Positions 23,210 through 28,154 of a stretch of DNA of 28,769 nucleotides are shown here, piece by piece; position 1 is the stretch's first letter; every line of letters starts with the position of its first letter. The DNA lies in IMG/VR virus record IMGVR_UViG_3300045996_001510, positions 1-28,769 of that record, one strand, 5' to 3'. The position numbers were made by a program, and so were the translations under genes. The DNA is from a virus. The notes beneath the pieces are model-generated. The model searched no databases, was not told the origin of the DNA, and saw only the letters and a program-made list of their open reading frames with translations.

Positions 23210-23523
23210 CACGCCGCCCTCCGCCATTCCATAACGCGGTGAGCGTGCGTCTTTGCTGCCTTGGCTTTCTTCACCTGGCCTGTGGGCTCGATAAGGCCGC
23301 GACGGGACGCAGCACCACAGAGCGCACCCCAAGCCTTGTGGGAGGCTGGCTGAGGCAGTCCGTTATGGGTGGCGTAGTCGCGGAAATCTTCGAAGAGGAA
23401 AGGGACGGCCTGCGTGATACCCAGGAACCGATTCAGATAATCAAGGGCGAGCGTCTGCCAGTCGTTGCCGGCGTGCTCTAGGGCAATCTGCTGCCCATGC
23501 TCTTTTAATTCATGTCCGTTCAC
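23209..23523 (-). CDS. 104-residue phage early protein, unknown
   Basis: The protein is mainly helical with the segments DWQTLALDYLNRFLGITQAV and LPQPASHKAWGALCGAASRR and a basic C-terminus rich in Lys/Ala. The alternating pattern could be a winged-helix DNA-binding fold. The likely start is GTG 23523, five bases after a GGGGG ribosome site. Its stop overlaps the methyltransferase start. It is the first gene after an unexplained gap of about 240 bases. No family is recognised. Confidence 0.6.
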   Translation of the reverse strand: MNGHELKEHGQQIALEHAGNDWQTLALDYLNRFLGITQAVPFLFEDFRDYATHNGLPQPASHKAWGALCGAASRRGLIEPTGQVKKAKAAKTHAHRVMEWRRAA

Positions 23524-23760
23524 GCGAACCCCCGATAACGAAGATCCGCATCCCTGCGTCTTAACCGGCTGACTCCCTGTCGGCCTTGTTGGAATTAGTT
23601 GGTATGCGATGGCCGGACTCTCACCGGCGGCTCGCGCAGTCCCGTCTCTGGGCCTTAACCTAGATCACCACAGGAGCCGTCCTATGCCTTCCGTAGGTTC
23701 GCTAGAGGTGGTTACCCATGTGCTCTAAACACCGCACCACATACCCAAGAGCTGCCGGTA
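23524..23760 (-). other. Unassigned 237-base gap with several potential RNA hairpins
   Basis: No reading frame of useful length covers this stretch, though almost every neighbouring gene overlaps the next. Read on the minus strand it can form many stems: AACCTA/TAGGTT, AGGA/TCCT with loop CGGC, GCCGG/CCGGC, CGCA/TGCG with loop GGGA, and GGCxGAC/GTCxGCC. It adjoins the long hairpin at 23740-23800. I could not fit it to tRNA, tmRNA or a known riboswitch. A structured RNA or regulatory leader is possible. Confidence 0.4.
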
Positions 23761-23800
23761 TTACGTGTCCTTTGGGGACTCCAGCAGCTCTTGCGGTATG
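23740..23800. repeat. Long imperfect hairpin
   Basis: CATACCCAAGAGCTGCCGG (23740-23758) pairs with the opposite arm at 23781-23800, with one bulge and one mismatch, giving about 18 base pairs around a 22-base loop. The loop itself can pair (GTCC with GGAC). No T-run follows on either strand, so it is not an ordinary terminator. Confidence 0.75.
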
Positions 23801-23850
23801 TCCTCGTTAGAGGCGTCAGAGCTGGCCGCCGTCCGTGGCAGCCGTCGCAT
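23761..23850 (-). CDS. Possible 29-residue acidic peptide
   Basis: ATG 23850 overlaps the stop of the 80-residue gene (TGATG) and opens a 29-codon frame containing SDASNEDIPQELLESPKD, ending with TAA at 23761. The coupling is like that of other genes in this operon, but the frame runs into the large hairpin and the peptide matches nothing that I recognise. It may be fortuitous. Confidence 0.3.
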   Translation of the reverse strand: MRRLPRTAASSDASNEDIPQELLESPKDT

Positions 23851-24092
23851 CACTTGCCCTCGGGGCGCTTGTCCAAGCCCTCGTCAGCGAGAATTTCCGC
23901 AACGTCGTCAATGTGTAGGCAGTCCACCATGCAGGCGTAATCGTTCGGCACTTGCACCGACGCAATGTTGCCGTTGCAGTAATCATTGCCGGGCGTGGCG
24001 CTGTGCAGCACACCGAAAGCGACAACCTTTCCGCCTTCCAGTTTCACAATCTTGTCGCCGTTCTTTGCCTCGCGGCCGTTTCTGTAATGCAT
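23850..24092 (-). CDS. 80-residue phage early protein, unknown
   Basis: It begins MHYRNGREAKNGDKIVKLEG, a strand-rich opening shared by small uncharacterised phage proteins, followed by VVAFGVLHSATPGNDYCNGN and an acidic helical end (IDDVAEILADEGLDKRPEGK). AGGA lies about eight bases before ATG 24092. A small beta-barrel domain is plausible. It is part of the leftward early operon. The function is unknown. Confidence 0.7.
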   Translation of the reverse strand: MHYRNGREAKNGDKIVKLEGGKVVAFGVLHSATPGNDYCNGNIASVQVPNDYACMVDCLHIDDVAEILADEGLDKRPEGK

Positions 24093-24111
24093 TTCTCTTT
24101 CCTCGCTGTTG

Positions 24112-24204
24112 TTAACCCATCACCACAGTCATCACCGCCACCGTGCCGGCAATCGCCAGCAGGATGGCTAGTGAAATTTCTAGGACGTTGAATTCGCGGT
24201 CCAT
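24112..24204 (-). CDS. 30-residue single-helix membrane peptide
   Basis: MDREFNVLEI is followed by a hydrophobic helix of about 20 residues ending in MG. ATG 24204 overlaps the stop of the frameshifted upstream gene (TGATG), provided that gene is read in its shifted frame. This supports both genes having once been translated together. The function is unknown. Confidence 0.5.
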   Translation of the reverse strand: MDREFNVLEISLAILLAIAGTVAVMTVVMG

Positions 24205-24432
24205 CACTTCGCAGCCTTCACCTCAGATTTCTCTTTCTTGCCGGGGCGCAGGCTGGGCAGAATCTCGATGCGATGAAGGCCGCAGTAGAATTCCCCCCCC
24301 CTCCCCCTTGCCGAATTTCGCTTTCTTCAGCGTCGAATCCGAGGTGTGAACACGGATTGGCGCGGTTGTCTTTCCGCCCGCGTCCAAAACCTTGGCAATC
24401 GCTTCGATGTCGCTTTTTATGGTTCCAGCCAT
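24204..24432 (-). pseudogene. Small early gene broken by a one-base excess in a G9 tract
   Basis: From ATG 24432 (GGGGGT six bases upstream) the frame reads MAGTIKSDIEAIAKVLDAGG to KFGKGEGG, then meets G9 at 24293-24301. Staying in frame gives a basic, low-quality tail that ends at 24223. Removing one G restores EFYCGLHRIEILPSLRPGKK and a stop that overlaps the next start as TGATG. The length of 229 bases is 76 codons plus one. The downstream piece is clearly the natural continuation. Cause: mutation, slippage switch, programmed frameshift or a homopolymer sequencing error. The function is unknown. Confidence 0.75.
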
Positions 24433-24457
24433 TTCGTTACCCCCGATGGCCCACAAT

Positions 24458-24502
24458 GAGGCCCTCTTTTTCTTTCCTTACGAAGGCTCTTTTGAGGGCC
24501 TC
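24458..24502. repeat. Inverted repeat GAGGCCCTC/GAGGGCCTC
   Basis: A perfect 9-base inverted repeat with 27 bases between the arms spans the end of the 71-residue gene and the short gap before the frameshifted gene. A third copy of GAGGGCCTC lies at 24705-24713, at the stop of the 65-residue gene. The two GAGGGCCTC copies therefore bracket the 71-residue gene. Confidence 0.6.
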
Positions 24503-24693
24503 TTTCGTCCCACGATGCTCAGCACCGGGGCTTTGCGTTCTTGCTGCTTCACGATGTCCGCAAGGCGCATCGCAAGGCCCTCTTCCACTACACGCTCTGT
24601 CGCCTCGCTCAACGTGAGACCACGGCGTGTCGCTAATTCCTGTATCGCGCCAACTACATGCGGCGGGAGTTCATCAATATCGAATGCGGACAC
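24478..24693 (-). CDS. Small early protein, possibly ribbon-helix-helix
   Basis: A 71-residue protein. GTG 24693 has a perfect AGGAGG six bases upstream, better than the in-frame extension to 24756. SAFDIDELPPHVVGAIQELA and LTLSEATERVVEEGLAMRLA look like a strand followed by two helices, as in CopG/Arc-type regulators or antitoxins, with a basic tail. No partner toxin is seen. It may regulate the early operon, but this is inferred from shape only. Confidence 0.55.
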   Translation of the reverse strand: MSAFDIDELPPHVVGAIQELATRRGLTLSEATERVVEEGLAMRLADIVKQQERKAPVLSIVGRKRPSKEPS

Positions 24694-24712
24694 TTGACCC
24701 TCCTGAGGGCCT

Positions 24713-24910
24713 CTAGGCCGCGATATGTTTATCTCCGCGCAGGGTTTCGCACGCACCGTTCTCCACGGCCCACACGATCAGCTCGTGCAAGAAAGTCGCG
24801 TGCTGCTTGCCGGCCAATGTGGCCGAGCGCTGCAGCAGTCGATCCATCTGCGCGTTAAACCGGACCTTGCGGTCCTTACTTCGTTTATCGGCGGGGTTGG
24901 TGTATGCCAC
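24713..24910 (-). CDS. Small basic early protein, possibly Arc/CopG-like
   Basis: A 65-residue protein with a Lys/Arg-rich start (NPADKRSKDRKVRFNAQMDR) then LLQRSATLAGKQHATFLHEL and a final helix. The strand KVRFNAQ followed by two helices is consistent with a ribbon-helix-helix DNA-binding protein. GTG 24910 is chosen for AAGGAG seven bases upstream. It is the first gene after the tR1-like terminator. Confidence 0.55.
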   Translation of the reverse strand: MAYTNPADKRSKDRKVRFNAQMDRLLQRSATLAGKQHATFLHELIVWAVENGACETLRGDKHIAA

Positions 24911-24936
24911 GGTGGTGCTCCTTGGTTGCTCCGAAT

Positions 24937-24962
24937 AAAAAAGGCCGGTCAGAGGACGGGCC
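24937..24962 (-). terminator. Weak terminator after the Cro-type gene (tR1-like)
   Basis: On the minus strand a 7-bp stem with one C-C mismatch (GGCCCGT/ACCGGCC, loop CCTCTG) is followed directly by six T's, eight bases past the Cro-type stop. A weak terminator here would restrict early genes until antitermination, as tR1 does in lambda. Confidence 0.6.
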
Positions 24963-24969
24963 AACAGGG

Positions 24970-25164
24970 TTAGTGCTTGGGTTTGTGCTTCGCGGGCTGC
25001 TTGGACTGGAAAAGCTCAGGGTGTTCGAGCTTCACCTTGGCGGGGATGCCGCGGGCCATCCAGTTCTGGACGCGCTGGACTCCGCCCTGCTTAGGGAAAT
25101 TAAGGAGTTCGGCGACCCGAGTAGGGCCGCCAAGGCGCTGGATGATTTCGCTATCTACATGCAT
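24970..25164 (-). CDS. Cro-type repressor (YdaS-like helix-turn-helix)
   Basis: A 64-residue protein divergent from the repressor. It contains IIQRLGGPTRVAELLNFPKQ, then GGVQRVQNWMARGIPAKVKL, the pattern of small YdaS/Cro regulators. The recognition helix spans about residues 26-38, and a Lys/His-rich tail closes it. It should bind the same operators as the repressor and favour lytic growth. Transcription is from the PR-like promoter that holds an operator in its spacer. ATG 25164 lies about 30 bases from the predicted start of transcription. Confidence 0.85.
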   Translation of the reverse strand: MHVDSEIIQRLGGPTRVAELLNFPKQGGVQRVQNWMARGIPAKVKLEHPELFQSKQPAKHKPKH

Positions 25165-25193
25165 GGCAATGTCCGGCCGTGGTATTTCCGAAC

Positions 25194-25222
25194 ATTAAAC
25201 ACGGTGTTTAAATGACTGTCAA
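25194..25222 (-). promoter_or_regulatory. PR-like early promoter
   Basis: On the minus strand, TTGACA (25222-25217), a 17-base spacer and TTTAAT (25199-25194) form a near-consensus promoter for the Cro-type gene and the early operon. A perfect operator palindrome covers the spacer and all but the last -10 base. Confidence 0.85.
25195..25211. promoter_or_regulatory. Operator palindrome in PR
   Basis: TTAAACACGGTGTTTAA is a perfect 17-base palindrome with one central base. Weaker matches to the same site lie at 25218-25234 (centre 23 bases away) and at 25233-25249 (AACATCATGTT core). Together they look like a three-part operator for the divergent repressor and Cro-type protein. Confidence 0.8.
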
Positions 25223-25235
25223 CGCCACGTGTAAC
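25207..25235 (+). promoter_or_regulatory. Possible repressor-maintenance promoter (PRM-like)
   Basis: TTTAAA (25207-25212), 17 bases and TGTAAC (25230-25235) are a weak but well-spaced promoter for the repressor. The PR operator ends one base short of the end of its -35, as expected if bound repressor also activates its own gene. Confidence 0.4.
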
Positions 25236-25268
25236 AACATCATGTTTAGTTGTGGCAGCCTACTAAAC

Positions 25269-25925
25269 ATGCATGAGCAAATGATCCGCCTTTACAAGGC
25301 AGCCAAGGAATTGAAAGGGGTAGAAGCCCCTTCGGATCTGGCTGATCTACTGAATGAATCCCCACAGACGATCAATAACTGGGAAAAACGCGGCATTTCC
25401 AAGGAGGGTCTTTTGGATGTCCCGGACATTATTGGATGCCGGTTAAAGTGGCTGAGATATGGCGTTGGCCCCATGCATTTAGATGCTTTGCCGCGCCCCG
25501 GCGAGATTGCCGTCCCCCAATACGAAACCGGCGGCATGGGCGGCACCAACGGCCTAATCCTCAAGGATCAGCCCGGCGTTATCCGGGATTGGGTTGTCAG
25601 CCCGGAATGGCTCCGCGCCAACGTCCCGCTCTACTCCAGTCTCGGTAATCTATGTCTGGTAACGGGCTTTGGCGACTCCATGCCAGACCTCTACAACCCA
25701 GGCGACCCGGTCTTGGTCGATAAGGGCGTGCGGGCGTTTGACGGGGATGGGATCTACTTTTTCCGGATTGGCAACGTGGGCTTTATCAAGCGCCTGCAGC
25801 AGATCGGTACCAGCCTCCGGGTGATCTCGCAGAACAAGGAATATGAGCCTTGGACCATGCCAGAAGACGCCGACTTTGAGGTGCTGGCCAAGGTGCTGAA
25901 GGCGTGGAAAAGTCGGAACATCTAA
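25269..25925 (+). CDS. Lysogeny repressor with S24-type C-terminal domain
   Basis: A 218-residue repressor. The N-terminal helix-turn-helix is at about 20-45 (SDLADLLNESPQTINNWEKR). The C-terminal LexA/S24-like domain has Ser137 in GFGDSMPDLYNPGD and Lys174 in VGFIKRL, the expected catalytic pair. No Ala-Gly or Cys-Gly dipeptide occurs anywhere, so the usual self-cleavage site is absent. ATG 25269 fits the start of related repressors but has no ribosome site; ATG 25242, close to the predicted PRM start, could be used leaderless as in lambda cI. It probably represses PR and PL and leads the lysogeny operon. Confidence 0.88.
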   Translation: MHEQMIRLYKAAKELKGVEAPSDLADLLNESPQTINNWEKRGISKEGLLDVPDIIGCRLKWLRYGVGPMHLDALPRPGEIAVPQYETGGMGGTNGLILKDQPGVIRDWVVSPEWLRANVPLYSSLGNLCLVTGFGDSMPDLYNPGDPVLVDKGVRAFDGDGIYFFRIGNVGFIKRLQQIGTSLRVISQNKEYEPWTMPEDADFEVLAKVLKAWKSRNI

Positions 25926-25937
25926 AGAGGGGAAGCG

Positions 25938-26348
25938 ATGAAAAAGTGGATTCCCTTGGCGGCGCTGCTGCTAGCAGCTTGCACCCAGCATCAATGGGTA
26001 AACCAGACTGCCAATGACCCCGGGGCGCTGAATATTGCATCGGGCGAATGCACAGCAGAGTCCTACAAAGTCGTCCCCGTCCCCCGGCTTCAAGAGCCTG
26101 CACGCCCTGTCTATGGGGCTGCCCCGCAGTACAAGACCGATTACCAGCTGCAGAGCAGCAGCGGCGCCAGAATAACCGGAACATCCACGACAACCGCACA
26201 AAACGACATGTGGCTTAAGCAGCAGGAATACCAAGCTGCGAAGTCAGCCCATGACAGCCAGCTACGCCGGGCCTCGCTGGCAAGACAGAGGGTCTTCAAT
26301 GGCTGTATGCAGGCTAAGGGCTGGGCATACGTTAAGGTTGAGCGGTAA
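25938..26348 (+). CDS. Prophage lipoprotein, probable lysogenic-conversion factor
   Basis: The N-terminus MKKWIPLAALLLAAC is a clear lipoprotein signal with a Leu-Ala-Ala-Cys lipobox and Cys15 as the lipid site. The mature part is hydrophilic, with a Ser/Thr-rich centre and a helical end carrying FNGCMQAKGWAYVKV. Residue +2 is Thr, so outer-membrane delivery is expected. It starts 12 bases after the repressor stop behind AGAGGGGAAG and is probably made in the lysogen. Phage lipoproteins in this setting often block receptor use or DNA entry by related phages; here that is only an inference. Confidence 0.8.
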   Translation: MKKWIPLAALLLAACTQHQWVNQTANDPGALNIASGECTAESYKVVPVPRLQEPARPVYGAAPQYKTDYQLQSSSGARITGTSTTTAQNDMWLKQQEYQAAKSAHDSQLRRASLARQRVFNGCMQAKGWAYVKVER

Positions 26349-26375
26349 GCCGCCGATTAGAAAGTGGAAGGAAAA

Positions 26376-26681
26376 ATGAGCGAAGAAAAAAGGCCAACAA
26401 CCTTTGAGACGGCTCAAGACCTCACGGGCACAGAAGTGGGAACGGTGCTGGAAGATGTGGGCGCCGTCATTGTGTGTGAGTCATGCGAGCGAGGGAAATA
26501 TGAGGTTGGGTGCATGGGGCCGCGAGCTGTACCAGTAGCCTTACCCATCCCCCCTGAGAATGAGCAGGCGCTTTGGTTCTTCACGGCAATATGTTCTAAC
26601 TGTGGCCATACCCGATTCTATTTTGCCCCCTTCATAGCCCAGAAAATTATAGAAAAGCGAGGCAGCAATAGTGACAAATAG
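26376..26681 (+). CDS. Small zinc-ribbon protein of the lysogeny operon
   Basis: A 101-residue protein with two CxxC knuckles, Cys34-x2-Cys37 and Cys73-x2-Cys76, plus Cys46, separated by a Pro-rich segment. LWFFTAICSNCGHTRFYF gives the second knuckle the look of a ribbon. ATG 26376 follows AAGG; GTG 26364 is a weaker choice. It lies between the lipoprotein and membrane-protein genes on the repressor transcript. Zinc-ribbon proteins of this type bind nucleic acid or protein. The function here is unknown. Confidence 0.7.
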   Translation: MSEEKRPTTFETAQDLTGTEVGTVLEDVGAVIVCESCERGKYEVGCMGPRAVPVALPIPPENEQALWFFTAICSNCGHTRFYFAPFIAQKIIEKRGSNSDK

Positions 26682-27042
26682 CATCATTGAAGGGGCATTC
26701 CCGTACCGTGACAACGGCGGGAATAGGGGCCAGAATGGTGGAAACCCACCTGAGGGCCCATCTATGGAAGCCCGCGTAGCGACCCTAGAGGCGCGGCTAG
26801 ACTCGACGTTACCGAACTTGGCAACTAAGGCCGACCTCCATCAGTCCACTGCCAGCATGATTAAATGGGTTGGCGGCATCGGCATAGCTATCGCCTCTCT
26901 CTTGGTGACTGCATTCATAACCTTGTACAACAAGGTCGATGATGCTCCAGCGGCCCAGTCCACACAGAGCGCGCCCATCATCATCCAGGTTCCGGCCTAT
27001 CAGGCTCCAGCCGCCCCCGTCGCGCCAAGCGGTCAGAAATAA
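26671..27042 (+). CDS. Coiled-coil membrane protein of the lysogeny operon
   Basis: A 123-residue protein. A Gly/Asn-rich start is followed by a short coiled coil (MEARVATLEARLDSTLPNLA, about 32-51), one membrane helix (about 64-86) and a Pro/Ala/Gln-rich tail. GTG 26671 overlaps the zinc-ribbon gene by 11 bases with GAGG upstream. The architecture recalls XhlA-like or other prophage membrane proteins. Being transcribed with the repressor, it may act in the lysogen, for example in exclusion, but this is not shown. Confidence 0.7.
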   Translation: MTNSIIEGAFPYRDNGGNRGQNGGNPPEGPSMEARVATLEARLDSTLPNLATKADLHQSTASMIKWVGGIGIAIASLLVTAFITLYNKVDDAPAAQSTQSAPIIIQVPAYQAPAAPVAPSGQK

Positions 27043-27061
27043 CACTTCTCCATAAATCGCG

Positions 27062-27084
27062 GCCCGCCAAGTGCGGGCTTTTTT
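27062..27084 (+). terminator. Terminator of the lysogeny operon
   Basis: A 6-bp GC stem (GCCCGC/GCGGGC) with a five-base loop is followed by six T's, 20 bases after the last stop. On the minus strand no T-run follows, so it acts only on the rightward transcript. Confidence 0.9.
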
Positions 27085-27088
27085 GCGC

Positions 27089-27286
27089 CTACTCCGGCCT
27101 CTCCGTCAGGCTCTCCCGCCAATCACCGGTATAGCCAAAGCTCGGGGCACCTATCGACTCCGCGAACCAGAAGTCGGTAAAGGCCGCCACGTCTGGCGTG
27201 CAGTACCAGTGCGCCTGCCCATTCGCATCTACCGCCCACCACCGCGCCCGCTTAGGGGCCTGTCGCCAGTCCACGTCCTTGTGCAT
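27089..27286 (-). CDS. 65-residue Trp-rich phage protein, unknown
   Basis: A convergent minus-strand gene of 65 codons. It is rich in aromatic residues: DWRQAPKRARWWAVDANGQA, then HWYCTPDVAAFTDFWFAE. The opening resembles small phage proteins in which a WWAxDxxGxxxWY core is conserved but uncharacterised. ATG 27286 has GGGAG seven bases upstream. It is transcribed away from the PL-like promoter and has no terminator of its own that I can see. Confidence 0.6.
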   Translation of the reverse strand: MHKDVDWRQAPKRARWWAVDANGQAHWYCTPDVAAFTDFWFAESIGAPSFGYTGDWRESLTERPE

Positions 27287-27422
27287 TGCCGTCTCCCTCG
27301 CTGCTTGAGTCCAGATTAGCACCCATCCCCCGTCACACACATCACGCCCCTCCCCTCTCGCGGGTTTGGTGTCGATGGGCGCCTGCTAATGACTGCTCGG
27401 TCACAAATATTAAACGCCATGA

Positions 27423-27439
27423 ATAAACGTAGTGTTGAT
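27423..27439. promoter_or_regulatory. Second operator at PL
   Basis: ATAAACGTAGTGTTGAT matches the operator consensus imperfectly and covers five of the six PL -35 bases. Its centre is 23 bases from that of the main PL operator. A further half-conserved site lies at 27410-27426. Confidence 0.6.
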
Positions 27440-27463
27440 AATTAAATAAACGTGGTGTTTAAT
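27435..27463 (+). promoter_or_regulatory. PL-like early promoter with operator in spacer
   Basis: TTGATA (27435-27440), 17 bases and TTTAAT (27458-27463) start the rightward early operon. The operator ATAAACGTGGTGTTTAA (27446-27462) covers the spacer and five of six -10 bases, exactly as in PR. An 8-base inverted repeat (CTCCATCG/CGATGGAG, 27466-27493) follows and holds the ribosome site of the first gene. The remaining bases of 27287-27500 show nothing more. Confidence 0.85.
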
Positions 27464-27500
27464 CACTCCATCGAATCGCCGCACACGATGGAGAAGAAGA

Positions 27501-27827
27501 ATGAGCAGCTCCAGCCGGTACACCGCTGAATTTGGCCCGAACGTTGAGCAGATCCTCTGTCAGGGCTCGCGCGTTGTGCGAGGCCGCATCCCTGCGCAGG
27601 TGCGTAAAGAGCTGATGGCGGCGGTTAAAGCTGGCGTGCTTGGTCGCCTGAAGAAAGAAGGCCTGAAGCCGGAAATCTTCTTTCACCCGGACCACAAAAA
27701 CGGGGCTGCCGACCGTCAAAAACGCGAAGCGGCCTACAGCATTGAATGCATCAGCACGGTCATCGCCGTTAAGCCTGTCGATCAGCGAATTGACGAGGCA
27801 TTAGCCGGCCTGCGCGTGGAGGCCTAA
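27501..27827 (+). CDS. First gene of the PL operon, unknown
   Basis: A 108-residue basic protein, beginning MSSSSRYTAEFGPNVEQILC and continuing VRGRIPAQVRKELMAAVKAG, then a region with HPDHKNGAADRQKREAAYSI and an alternating end. GGAG lies eight bases before ATG 27501. The position is that of lambda N, but the composition and length do not show an arginine-rich RNA-binding start, so an antiterminator role is only possible. No family is recognised. Confidence 0.7.
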   Translation: MSSSSRYTAEFGPNVEQILCQGSRVVRGRIPAQVRKELMAAVKAGVLGRLKKEGLKPEIFFHPDHKNGAADRQKREAAYSIECISTVIAVKPVDQRIDEALAGLRVEA

Positions 27828-27829
27828 CC

Positions 27830-28120
27830 ATGACCGCCCGCCTCGTCGGCTTTGAACGCAACACCACTCCCCGCGACCTCGCCTCTGATCGCAGCGAATA
27901 CATCCGCGCTGAGGCCGAACGCCGCTCCGAAGGTCCGTATGACGGCGACGAGATTGATTGCCACCTCGACAGCCTGCGCGACAAGCAGACGCTGAAGTTG
28001 ATCGCCCACGCGCTGAACACGAACGACGCGCTGCCGCTGTTGCAGCTGATGCAGAAGGCGTTCGAGCCGCGCCGGCAGGATTACCACGAGAGCGAAGTGG
28101 AAAGAGAGCTGGGGCTTTAA
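27830..28120 (+). CDS. Second gene of the PL operon, unknown
   Basis: A 96-residue, charged, mostly helical protein (ERNTTPRDLASDRSEYIRAE; LRDKQTLKLIAHALNTNDAL; FEPRRQDYHESEVERELGL). ATG 27830 lies two bases after the previous stop with GGAGG seven bases upstream, so translation is coupled. No motif of an enzyme or DNA-binding fold is evident. It is expected early after infection or induction. Confidence 0.65.
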   Translation: MTARLVGFERNTTPRDLASDRSEYIRAEAERRSEGPYDGDEIDCHLDSLRDKQTLKLIAHALNTNDALPLLQLMQKAFEPRRQDYHESEVERELGL

Positions 28121-28154
28121 AAATCAAGCGCATTGCGCATTCAGGGGAATGATC

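Noticed and set aside
23600-23660. Resemblance to group I intron core or cobalamin riboswitch (GGTGAGAGTCC, CAGAGAC)
   Set aside because: Single conserved words match, but the spacing between the proposed pairing arms is too short for a group I core, and the B12-box and central riboswitch motifs are missing.
27488-27529. 13-codon leader peptide at PL
   Set aside because: It overlaps the first PL gene, and its upstream region has no ribosome site.
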